DNA of 46,049 bases from Lachnospiraceae bacterium (lineage in GTDB: Bacteria; Bacillota; Clostridia; Lachnospirales; Lachnospiraceae): the NCBI GenBank assembly GCA_017433725.1, contig JAFRGQ010000054.1, forward strand, positions 1-46,049, in the 5' to 3' direction. This document shows, in pieces, positions 6,796-14,280 of this stretch. The translations under genes and the position numbers were made by a program. The notes below the pieces were generated by a model. That model saw only the letters and a list, made by a program, of their open reading frames with translations, was not told the origin of the DNA and ran no database searches. The stretch's first letter is position 1, and each line of letters starts with the position of its first letter.

Positions 6796-8436
6796 ATGGG
6801 AAACTTTCATAACAGTACGGTATATCAGATATATGTAAGATCATTTGCCGATTCAAATGGCGACGGTGTGGGAGACATTAAGGGAATAACCTCCAAAATC
6901 CCGTATCTTGCATCACTTGGCATAGATTATGTCTGGACGACCCCTTTCTTTGTTTCACCGCAGAATGACAACGGATATGATGTCGCGGACTATCGCGCGA
7001 TCGACCCGCGTTTCGGAACGATGGAAGATGTCGAGGAGATGATCGCCGAGGCCGAAAAGTACGGAATCGGTTTCATGTTCGACATGGTCTTCAATCACAC
7101 ATCGACGGATCATGAATGGTTTCAGAAGGCTCTGGCCGGCGATCCCAAATACATGGATTATTACATCTGGAAGGATCCCGTTGACGGGCATGAACCGACC
7201 AACTGGGTATCCAAATTCGGCGGTTCCGCATGGGAGTACGTCCCGTCGATCGGCAAATATTATCTCCACCTCTTTGACGTCAGCCAGGCTGACCTCAACT
7301 GGGAGAACCCGGAAGTCAGAGAGGAACTTAAGGAAGTCATCCGTTTCTGGAAGACCAAGGGAGTTAAGGGATTCCGCTTCGACGTGGTCAACTTGATTTC
7401 CAAACCGGACGTCTATGAGGATGATTTCATCGGCGACGGCCGCCGCTTCTATACAGACGGTCCGCGTATCCACGAGTATCTGAAGGAACTGGTAGGCGAC
7501 ACAGGAATCGAAAATTATGTGACGGTCGGTGAGATGTCCTCAACGTCCCTCGAGAACTGTGTGCGCTACGCGAACCCGGATGAGAAGGAACTGTCCATGG
7601 TCTTCAGTTTCCATCACCTGAAGGTCGATTATCTGAACGGCCAGAAATGGGCGCTGAAGCCTGCTGACTTTGTGGAGCTTCGCAGTCTTTTTAAAAAGTG
7701 GCAGGAAGGCATGGCAGAGAAAAATGCGTGGAACGCGCTCTTCTGGGACAACCATGACCAACCGCGCGCAATCTCCCGTTTCGGTGATGACAAGAATTAC
7801 TGGAAGGAATCCGGTAAAATGATGGGTGCCCTGACGCATCTTATGCGCGGCACGCCGTATGTCTACGAAGGCGAGGAAATAGGCATCACAAATACAGGGT
7901 TCACGTCGATCGAGCAGTACAAGGATGTCGAATCTCTGAACTATTACAGGATCCTTCAGGAAGAGGGCAAAACTCCGGAGGAGGCGCTCGCGATTGTAAA
8001 TGAGCGGTCCCGCGATAACGGCCGCACACCGATGCAGTGGACGGGCGGCTATCAGGCAGGTTTCACGACAGGCACGCCGTGGATTGAGATTCCGAAGAAT
8101 TATACATATATCAATGTCGAGGCGGAGGAGCAGGATGAGGATTCCATTCTTGCCTTCTATCGCAGGCTGATTCAGCTCAGAAAAGAGAAGGAGATCATCT
8201 CTGAGGGTTCGATATGCTTCACAGATTCCGGCTGCGATGACATCATTACGTATGAGAGAGAGCTGGGAGGAGAGAAGCTGGCGGTATTTGCCAACCTTGT
8301 AGGCGAGGAGCGGGCACTCGGCGCTGCTTATGAGATTCCGGCCGGTGCGGAGGTGCTGGTGCAGAATTATCCGGATGTGGAGACGGAGAAGCTGGCGGTA
8401 CTCAGGCCGTTTGAGGTGGTTGCATATCTGAAGTAA
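6796..8436 (+). CDS. treA: Trehalose-6-phosphate hydrolase (GH13 phospho-alpha-glucosidase)
   Basis: The 546-residue cytoplasmic enzyme should split trehalose-6-phosphate into glucose and glucose-6-phosphate. GH13 landmarks are present: DMVFNHTSTDH, the nucleophile Asp196 in GFRFDVV, the acid/base Glu246 in VTVGEMSS, and the transition-state stabiliser Asp321 in WDNHDQPR. Its length matches TreA/TreC enzymes (about 550). ATG 6796 is preferred over ATG 6790 because ggagg at 6785-6789 leaves proper spacing only for the second. Close relatives include oligo-1,6-glucosidases with the same fold, so the phosphorylated-trehalose specificity rests largely on its position after treR and treP. Confidence 0.85.
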   Translation: MGNFHNSTVYQIYVRSFADSNGDGVGDIKGITSKIPYLASLGIDYVWTTPFFVSPQNDNGYDVADYRAIDPRFGTMEDVEEMIAEAEKYGIGFMFDMVFNHTSTDHEWFQKALAGDPKYMDYYIWKDPVDGHEPTNWVSKFGGSAWEYVPSIGKYYLHLFDVSQADLNWENPEVREELKEVIRFWKTKGVKGFRFDVVNLISKPDVYEDDFIGDGRRFYTDGPRIHEYLKELVGDTGIENYVTVGEMSSTSLENCVRYANPDEKELSMVFSFHHLKVDYLNGQKWALKPADFVELRSLFKKWQEGMAEKNAWNALFWDNHDQPRAISRFGDDKNYWKESGKMMGALTHLMRGTPYVYEGEEIGITNTGFTSIEQYKDVESLNYYRILQEEGKTPEEALAIVNERSRDNGRTPMQWTGGYQAGFTTGTPWIEIPKNYTYINVEAEEQDEDSILAFYRRLIQLRKEKEIISEGSICFTDSGCDDIITYERELGGEKLAVFANLVGEERALGAAYEIPAGAEVLVQNYPDVETEKLAVLRPFEVVAYLK

Positions 8437-8492
8437 CACCCGGGACTTCCCGATTAGGATAGAAGTACAGTCACGTTATTAAAAATAGAAAA

Positions 8493-8538
8493 AAAGAAGG
8501 ACCAAGGGTTCGTATTGAGTCCAAGGTCCTTCCTTTTA
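8493..8538. terminator. Bidirectional terminator between treA and the symporter gene
   Basis: gaaggacc (8496-8503) pairs with ggtccttc (8525-8532). Plus-strand transcripts end in cttttat and minus-strand transcripts in a run of seven T, so it can serve both converging genes. Confidence 0.85.
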
Positions 8539-8614
8539 TGTCCTGTATTCATACTACCCACTTCATACCTGAAGGGGATGTGCATTCACCATTCACTGCA
8601 GACAAAGCTGTCGG

Positions 8615-10021
8615 TTACTTCTTTGTCTTTATCTCATAATCCATCATGTCTTTGTACAGCGGACCTACCAACAGAATCATACAGATCGCGTTCGGTACAA
8701 TCATCAGAGCGTTCAGGATATCGGAAATATCCCACGCGATCTCGAATGCGGAAACGCAGCCCACGAAAGCAATGATAGAGAAAATGACACGGTAGGCCAT
8801 AGCGGCGCCTGTGCTTCTTGTGAGATATTCAAGAGCTTTCTCGCCATAATACTCCCAGCCGAGGATCGTTGAAAATGCAAAGAGCGCAAGTGCAACCGCA
8901 ACAAGCCATGCACCTGGTTTGCCGAGCGTTGACTCAAATGCGCGGATCGTAAGCGGAGCACCCTGAAGAACTGTCTCTCCGTTGACAACGACTTCATCCA
9001 TGACGCCGCTGGTCAGGATACTGAGACCCGTCATGGTGCAGACAACGAATGTATCCCAGAAAGTACCTGTCTCACTGATGTAAGCCTGCTTGATGTAATC
9101 ATCGCTTGTTGCAGCAGCTGCCGTGATAGCTGCGGAACCCATACCTGCTTCGTTGGAGAAGCATCCGCGGGCAACGCCCTTATTCATAGCCTGCGCCATG
9201 GAGGCAACGACTGTACCGGCTGCACCGCCGCCGACTGCCTGCGGTGAGAAAGCCATGCGGAACATAGTGACAAATGCACCCGGAATCGCTGTGATATGCA
9301 TAAGAACTACAATCAGGGCACCTACGAAATAGAAGATGGCCATGAACGGAACGATGACGGAAGCAACATTTGAAATACTCTTAAGACCGCCTACGACGAC
9401 GATCAAAGTCGCTGCGCCGACAACAATACCGACGACCCACATCGGGATACCTGCGATTGTCTGCATAGCGGAGGCGATCGAATTACCCTGGGTAAGATTT
9501 CCGATACCGAAAGATGCAACAACTGCGAAGGATGCAAATGCGATTGCCAGACCTCTTCCGAATCCCTTCCACTTCTCACCGTAAACGAGCGGAATACCGC
9601 GTTCCATGGACATCATAGGACCGCCGAGCATCTCGCCTCTTTCATTTTTAATACGATAGCGAACAGCCATCGCACACTCTGTGAATTTTGATGTAATACC
9701 GAACGCCGCTGAGATCCACATCCAGACCAGCGCGCCGGGACCGCCGACTGCCAGAGCAGATGCAACGCCGGCGATATTGCCGGTACCGATTGTTGCGGCA
9801 AGTGCTGTACAAAGAGCGGCGAACGGGGATACGTCGCCTTCACCCTTTGTCTGTCTTGCTTCTTTGGAGATTGTGTTGCCGATGGCATGTCCGAGATTTC
9901 TCCAACACAGGAACCGTGTGCGGATCGTCAGATAAATACCGGTACCGACCAGAACAGTCAGCATGATCGGTCCCCATACGACGCCGTCAATTGCCTCGAG
10001 TAAACTGATGAAACCTTCCAT
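8615..10021 (-). CDS. Sodium:alanine/glycine symporter (AGCS family)
   Basis: The 468-residue integral membrane protein matches the AGCS family, which couples uptake of alanine, glycine or related small amino acids to Na+ (sometimes H+). The family signature is visible as PFAALCTALAATIGTGNIAGVA (written in parts: PFAALCTALAAT, IGTGNIAGVA), followed by GGPGALVWMW; the conserved internal segment CFSNEAGMGSA is also present. About ten to eleven hydrophobic segments span the protein. The start at 10021 is preceded on the minus strand by gaggagg. It is a single gene, insulated by a terminator on each side. Its Na+ dependence would fit a cell with an Rnf ion pump, but Rnf may pump H+ instead. Confidence 0.92.
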   Translation of the reverse strand: MEGFISLLEAIDGVVWGPIMLTVLVGTGIYLTIRTRFLCWRNLGHAIGNTISKEARQTKGEGDVSPFAALCTALAATIGTGNIAGVASALAVGGPGALVWMWISAAFGITSKFTECAMAVRYRIKNERGEMLGGPMMSMERGIPLVYGEKWKGFGRGLAIAFASFAVVASFGIGNLTQGNSIASAMQTIAGIPMWVVGIVVGAATLIVVVGGLKSISNVASVIVPFMAIFYFVGALIVVLMHITAIPGAFVTMFRMAFSPQAVGGGAAGTVVASMAQAMNKGVARGCFSNEAGMGSAAITAAAATSDDYIKQAYISETGTFWDTFVVCTMTGLSILTSGVMDEVVVNGETVLQGAPLTIRAFESTLGKPGAWLVAVALALFAFSTILGWEYYGEKALEYLTRSTGAAMAYRVIFSIIAFVGCVSAFEIAWDISDILNALMIVPNAICMILLVGPLYKDMMDYEIKTKK

Positions 10022-10195
10022 AAATACCCTCCTCTTAATATTACAACGGATTTTTCACGACACCTGCACCGGTGTATCAATAGCGCACATTGTTAAAACT
10101 TTGACGCGGTAACCCGATAGAGCATCAAGAGCATAAAAAACGCTGTGCATGGTATATGCACTGGCTGCACTATTCTACCAGTACCGGTGACGGAT

Positions 10196-10230
10196 ATAAA
10201 AACCGGCGCACTGAACACACCTTGCGCCGG
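10196..10230 (-). terminator. Minus-strand terminator after the pseudokinase gene
   Basis: ccggcgca (10203-10210) pairs with tgcgccgg (10223-10230). On the minus strand the stem is followed by TTTTTAT. It separates the pseudokinase from the symporter downstream. Confidence 0.85.
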
Positions 10231-10325
10231 CCCCGTTGCTTTTAATCGTATGTAATATAATACAGACAAAAGGTCTAAGTTTCAACAAATTTTTATAGTA
10301 AAGAAGAAATTTATAAAGCTGCAGG

Positions 10326-11240
10326 TCACATCGGCGGCCAGTTATCCGCGAAAAAGAGGATAAGGATCACAACCGCAGCGATGAACAAAAGTGCTGTGAG
10401 AAACGTCAGGAGCATCTTTTTTCTTGATGTGGGTGTTCTTGCGGCTATCAGCCTTCGAAACTCCGGTACAATTTCTTCCAGTGCCGCCAGCAGCTCTACC
10501 GCATCGGCATAACGGCGCGACGGCTCGGTCTCTGTGCATTTTTGAATGATCGGTTCGAGTATCTCCACTTCGGGACGGTCCAAAATCGGAACCCTTGGGG
10601 TTGGGGAAGCGGGTGATACGCCGCTGATCATTTCCCGAAAAAGGGAACCGCATTCGAGAATATCTGTCTGTGGCTCGACAGGCAGGTACTCGAACTGGCC
10701 TGAGGCAATATAGGCACTGTGAGACTTCACAGACATGTCGGCTTTATGTGACGAATCGGGAATGTCGGGATCGATTTCGCGCGCCGCGTCGAAATTTATG
10801 AGATAGAGCTTGCCGTTCTGCGTGATCATCACATTCTCCGGTGTGATGCGGCAGTGCACGATCGGACGTTTCCTGTCGTGCAGCGGCTTAAGGATCTCAC
10901 AGAGCTGAATCATGTAATCAAGCGCGATGTCGGGTTTCACGGGTCCGTAGGCGTCCAGGACTTCACGGAGCGTACTGCCGGCAATATATTCTTCAATGAC
11001 GATGAGCACATCCGGCCGTCTGCCTTCACCGAAATTTTCTATGATATCGACAATATGCGGAATGCCGGCGATGTTCCGCATTTTTATATATTCAAATACA
11101 CTGCGGTCGTAGTTCCGCAGTTCTCTTTTTACGTACGTTTTGCCGCTTTCCACATGCTGTACCAGATGGGCGCTTGTGTCATCCCCGACGTTCGTCAGGT
11201 CGCGGTAGAGGTTCAGACGGGTGATTTCTGACTGATCCAA
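10326..11240 (-). CDS. Membrane-anchored serine/threonine pseudokinase
   Basis: The 304-residue protein has a protein-kinase fold ending in one membrane helix (about 276-298) and a six-residue tail, so the kinase-like domain faces the cytoplasm. The ATP-anchoring Lys38 (YVKRE) and the hinge-like VIEEYIAGSTL are recognisable. The catalytic loop reads HCRITPEN (129-136) in place of HRD.KPEN: the catalytic Asp is Arg131. The metal-binding DFG reads NFD (149-151). Losing both Asp residues predicts no ordinary phosphotransfer, hence a scaffold or sensor. The start is TTG at 11240, preceded by aaaggaaa. There is no neighbouring phosphatase, FHA or PASTA gene. Its partner is unknown. Confidence 0.8.
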   Translation of the reverse strand: MDQSEITRLNLYRDLTNVGDDTSAHLVQHVESGKTYVKRELRNYDRSVFEYIKMRNIAGIPHIVDIIENFGEGRRPDVLIVIEEYIAGSTLREVLDAYGPVKPDIALDYMIQLCEILKPLHDRKRPIVHCRITPENVMITQNGKLYLINFDAAREIDPDIPDSSHKADMSVKSHSAYIASGQFEYLPVEPQTDILECGSLFREMISGVSPASPTPRVPILDRPEVEILEPIIQKCTETEPSRRYADAVELLAALEEIVPEFRRLIAARTPTSRKKMLLTFLTALLFIAAVVILILFFADNWPPM

Positions 11241-11270
11241 GTGAGTTTCCTTTCAGGCGTGACGGATTGT

Positions 11271-11373
11271 GATTGCAAAATGAGCCCCACGAATTGCTCA
11301 TGTAGGGCGTGCCTCAAGTTACTTCTCACTCGAGCAAGCTCGGTGTCAGAATGATACTTTTGGCATTGCAATC
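11271..11373 (-). repeat. GAGCTTGCTC repeat family, copy A
   Basis: On the minus strand this reads gccaaaagtatcattctgac then accgagcttgctcgagtg, later gcacgccctacatgagca, closely matching copy B at 13976-14126 in the opposite orientation. It is bounded by an inverted pair gattgcaa (11271-11278) and ttgcaatc (11366-11373). The whole 11241-12036 interval has no convincing gene and consists of this copy, a long hairpin and a 68-bp duplication. Confidence 0.85.
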
Positions 11374-11442
11374 ATTATATTATAATTGCATATTTCGGAC
11401 AATGTGATTTCTGCGGTTTTTGCTTGGTGACAATTCTGACGG

Positions 11443-11698
11443 GTTACTATTCAGCTGCCTTTCATAGTATGCATCTCTTGCGGCACCGATATACGTATTC
11501 ATCGGTAAACTCTTGTCCTGCCTTGCGAAACAAAAAACCATATCTGCACTCTGTGTTCCCGCGTGTCGCGTATGCATACACTTGGTCACACAGAGTGCAA
11601 TGGTTTTTGTTTCTCGTCAGGACTGCGAATGTTTACCGATCGAATAGTATATCGTTTGCCTTGTGAGTGCTTGTTTCGGAAGGCAGCTGAATGGTAAC
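11443..11698 (-). repeat. Long imperfect hairpin element, copy 2
   Basis: This is related to the element at 555-803, inverted. It is bounded by gttactattcagctgcctt (11443-11461) and aaggcagctgaatggtaac (11680-11698). Inner helices include atcggtaaac (11501) with gtttaccgat (11631), gaaacaaaaaacca (11527) with tggtttttgtttc (11601), and gcactctgtg (11546) with cacagagtgc (11589). Compared with copy 1, several stem positions have changed on both sides so that pairing is kept, while the apical tgaccaag and gcgacacgcgggaa segments are unchanged. Confidence 0.85.
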
Positions 11699-11823
11699 TC
11701 TGCCGGTGATAATGTGGCCGGGGGCGATGTGTTTCCCTGCGGCCGGAGTCTGTGTGGAATGGTAACACTGCTATTGACAATGCAGCCGGGGCGACGTGTT
11801 TCCCTGTGGCCGGAGTCTGTGTG
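11689..11823 (+). repeat. 68-bp tandem duplication
   Basis: Two units (11689-11756 and 11757-11823) share gaatggtaac near the start and ggccggagtctgtgtg at the end, diverging to about 80-85% identity in the middle. The first unit overlaps the end of the long hairpin element. No coding role is apparent. Confidence 0.85.
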
Positions 11824-12036
11824 GATTGTTAATACGCGAAAAAACCTGCTCTTGTATGTGACGAAATTTCGAGGTGAGGTTCATGCAGTATTCCGATATT
11901 GTTAAGATATAAAATATCATGATACTATAGCTATGCAGTTCTTTCGAGGTCATTCGATCTCACAATTCCCATGTAAAGTAACCGGAACTCCCGCATATCA
12001 TAACGGTACAGTCTTATTTTAACAAGGAGGCGGAAC

Positions 12037-12558
12037 ATGAAAGCTATGTGCGTTCTGATTTTACTCACATCCGGCACGGCAATGCTGACCGACCTTCGGA
12101 CCGGACGAATCCCAAACACTTTGATTGTGACCGCAGCCCTCGCCGGTCTCGCCTCGCAGATCGCGAGTGCCGGCGCTATGGGGATCCTGCATTTTCTTGC
12201 CGGCGCATCAATCCCCGCCCTGCTCCTTGTGCCCCTCTTTCGATTTCGAATGATGGGAGCGGGTGACATCAAGCTGCTTATGGTGCTCGGCGGCATGATC
12301 GGTTTTCCGGAGGTACTGGATCTCTGTCTCTGGTCTTTCGTCGCGGGTGGAATCGTCGCAGCCTGCAAAATGGTATTTGTGACCGGTGTGAAGGAGCGGC
12401 TTCTTTATCTTCTGCGTTACGTGAGAGATACGGGCAGAAGCGGGAAGATCGTACCGTATCGGAAACCGGGGAGAAGGCCGGAGAATTTTCCGTTCGCGGT
12501 GCCGGTATTTGCGGCGGCAGTGTTGGTTGTCGGGAAATATGCCCATATCTTTATGTGA
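12037..12558 (+). CDS. Type IV prepilin peptidase (A24 family, TadV/CpaA-like)
   Basis: The 173-residue membrane protein contains only the peptidase domain, without the methyltransferase part of PilD, as in TadV/CpaA enzymes that mature Flp pilins. The two catalytic Asp residues are Asp19 (in TDLRTGRIPN) and Asp77 (in GAGDIKLL), each at the end of a hydrophobic segment. ATG 12037 follows aaggagg. Its usual substrates and partners (Flp pilin, TadA ATPase, TadB/TadC platform) are absent from the window; the only possible relative is the TadZ-like gene 285 bases downstream. A 53-bp repeat array separates them. Confidence 0.85.
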   Translation: MKAMCVLILLTSGTAMLTDLRTGRIPNTLIVTAALAGLASQIASAGAMGILHFLAGASIPALLLVPLFRFRMMGAGDIKLLMVLGGMIGFPEVLDLCLWSFVAGGIVAACKMVFVTGVKERLLYLLRYVRDTGRSGKIVPYRKPGRRPENFPFAVPVFAAAVLVVGKYAHIFM

Positions 12559-12567
12559 GGCAGCTTC

Positions 12568-12797
12568 GCATGGGGGATTTCTGCCTGAAACTAAAACTGC
12601 ACATATAAGGGATACATCACGCATGGAGGGCTTCTGTCTGAAACGAAAACTGCACATGTAAGGGATACAGTACGAATGGAGGGCTTCTGTCTGAAACGAA
12701 AACTGCACGTATAAGGGATAAAGTATGCATGGAGGATTCTGTATGAAACTAAAAATGTACATATAGGGGATACATCACGCACGGGGGATCCTGCCTG
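12568..12797 (+). repeat. Four-and-a-third tandem repeats of 53 bp
   Basis: Units start at 12568, 12621, 12674 and 12727 (the last is 52 bp), with a partial unit at 12779-12797. The consensus contains gcatggagggcttctgtctg, aaacgaaaactgcac and aagggata. The unit length is not a multiple of three, so open frames through it are not evidence for a protein. The array fills the gap between the prepilin peptidase and the TadZ-like gene. Confidence 0.95.
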
Positions 12798-12842
12798 TTA
12801 ACTGAGGTTAATGTACGAACGTTATGATACTTGGAGGCTTTT

Positions 12843-13856
12843 ATGAAATACAAAACTCTTGCCATATGTGACCCCGAGAAAGAGTACGTCTCGAGGTTCG
12901 CCGACTATATCCGTGAGCACGGCAACATACCCATGGATATCCACATTTTTTCCGGGCTTTCCGAACTTACGGATTTCATGAAGAGTCAGCCTATCGAAAT
13001 CCTGTTACTCTCCGAGGAGCTTCTTCGCGACGACATGGCCGAATGGCCCGCAGGCATTATCATAATCCTGCAACAGGATCATGAGATGAGAAATAACGGG
13101 AGATATACGAGCGTCTATAAATATCGCTCCGCGAGGGATACAATGCGCGAAGTGATGGCGCTCTACGGGGAGAAAAAGAACCCGGCCGCTTCCGATGAGA
13201 GGATTCTGAAACCGGCCTGCAAGGTGATCGGAGTGTATTCGCCGGTGGCGAGATGCTTCAAGACTACATTTGCACTCGCTTTGGGGCAGATCCTGGCCGC
13301 TGACAAGGCGGTCATTTACCTCAATCTGGAAGAGTTTTCCGGCCTTGAGCAGATGCTTCACGAGACATTCGAGCACAATATTACGGATCTGCTATACATG
13401 ATGCGTCAGGGCGAGAGCGATCTGATGAGCAGGATGACTGCGATCACGCAGCATCTTTCCGCGCTGGATTATATTCCGCCCTGCGTTTCGGGGCAGGAGC
13501 TCCGCGGCGTTTCACCCGAGGAATGGCATGAGCTGCTCAGGGAGATGATTGCACGCTCCAGTTACGAGGTGATCATACTCGATATAGGGAGCGGGCTCGG
13601 ACATCTTGAGGACCTTCTCACGGAGTGTGATCTGATATATGTACCTGTGCTGCCGGACGCAAGTTCCAATGCGAAGATATCGGCATTTGATACTTTTCTG
13701 AAAATGTCGGGTGCTGAGCGCATCGCCGGGCGAATCAGACATTTGCAAATGCATATCGTAAATATGCCTGACAATCGCGACCGGTATCTGCAGCAAATCG
13801 TGTGGTCGGATGTCGGGGATTACGCGAGAGAGTGTATCCGGAGAGACGGGCTATGA
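12843..13856 (+). CDS. TadZ/CpaE-like pilus-assembly ATPase homologue
   Basis: The 337-residue protein has a receiver-like N-terminal part (1-110: KTLAICDPEKEYVSRFADYI, then IEILLLSEELL) and a MinD/ParA-type ATPase part (about 128-330). The deviant Walker A reads SPVARCFKTT with Lys140, so the signature lysine of KGG is missing. VIILDIGSGLG resembles the Walker B strand. TadZ/CpaE proteins localise Tad pilus machinery at the pole; TadZ members often have such atypical P-loops. ATG 12843 follows ttggagg. No tadA, tadB, tadC or pilin gene adjoins it, so it may work with a pilus cluster elsewhere or be a relic. The family call is moderate. Confidence 0.65.
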   Translation: MKYKTLAICDPEKEYVSRFADYIREHGNIPMDIHIFSGLSELTDFMKSQPIEILLLSEELLRDDMAEWPAGIIIILQQDHEMRNNGRYTSVYKYRSARDTMREVMALYGEKKNPAASDERILKPACKVIGVYSPVARCFKTTFALALGQILAADKAVIYLNLEEFSGLEQMLHETFEHNITDLLYMMRQGESDLMSRMTAITQHLSALDYIPPCVSGQELRGVSPEEWHELLREMIARSSYEVIILDIGSGLGHLEDLLTECDLIYVPVLPDASSNAKISAFDTFLKMSGAERIAGRIRHLQMHIVNMPDNRDRYLQQIVWSDVGDYARECIRRDGL

Positions 13857-13975
13857 AAATTTTTCTTTTGCCCGAAGAATAATAAACGCGCAAACTGACC
13901 TCTTTTAAAGAGGTTAGCATTTCTTAACTGCCTCGAATATTATTATAATTAGTATATAATAATTTGATGATTATA

Positions 13976-14126
13976 GTGCCAAAAGTATCATTCTGACACC
14001 GAGCTTGCTCGAGTGGGAAGAATGATACTTGGGGCACGCCCTACATGAGCAAGAAGTGGGGGAGGGGCCCCACGAATTGCGAATGTAGGACAGGATTGTG
14101 GGAGTGCGTAAGCACGGAACAATCCG
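13976..14126 (+). repeat. GAGCTTGCTC repeat family, copy B (most complete)
   Basis: The 5' half is a hairpin with aagtatcattct (13983-13994) paired to agaatgatactt (14019-14030), an inner cgagc-tt-gctcg, and an outer gtgcc/ggggcac. The 3' half has ggattgt (14094) paired to acaatcc (14120) around a gtgc-gtaa-gcac tetraloop hairpin. The interval 13857-14280 carries no gene, only this copy and copy C. Confidence 0.85.
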
Positions 14127-14160
14127 TAATCAAATTTTAGCGACCTTATCATTAAATTAA

Positions 14161-14202
14161 AGTGCCGAAAGCATTATTTTGATATCGAGCTTGCTCGAGT
14201 GG
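14161..14202 (+). repeat. GAGCTTGCTC repeat family, copy C (short, diverged)
   Basis: agtgccgaaagcattatttt then gatatcgagcttgctcgagt is a degraded version of the first 42 bases of copy B, 34 bases downstream of it and in the same orientation. Confidence 0.75.
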
Positions 14203-14280
14203 AAAATTTTCAGAACTATAGTGCTTTAGACGGTGCTGAAAGAGCTGATTTGTAATGATTTTCGTAAGGAGGATTGAAAT

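Noticed and set aside
10022-10200. Glycine riboswitch ahead of the alanine/glycine symporter
   Set aside because: I looked for the conserved glycine-aptamer core in the minus-strand leader and could not find it; only weak hairpins are present.
12208-12782. Minus-strand open frames with repeated peptides through the 53-bp array
   Set aside because: The unit is not a multiple of three, so the repeated peptides change frame; no start signal or conserved feature.
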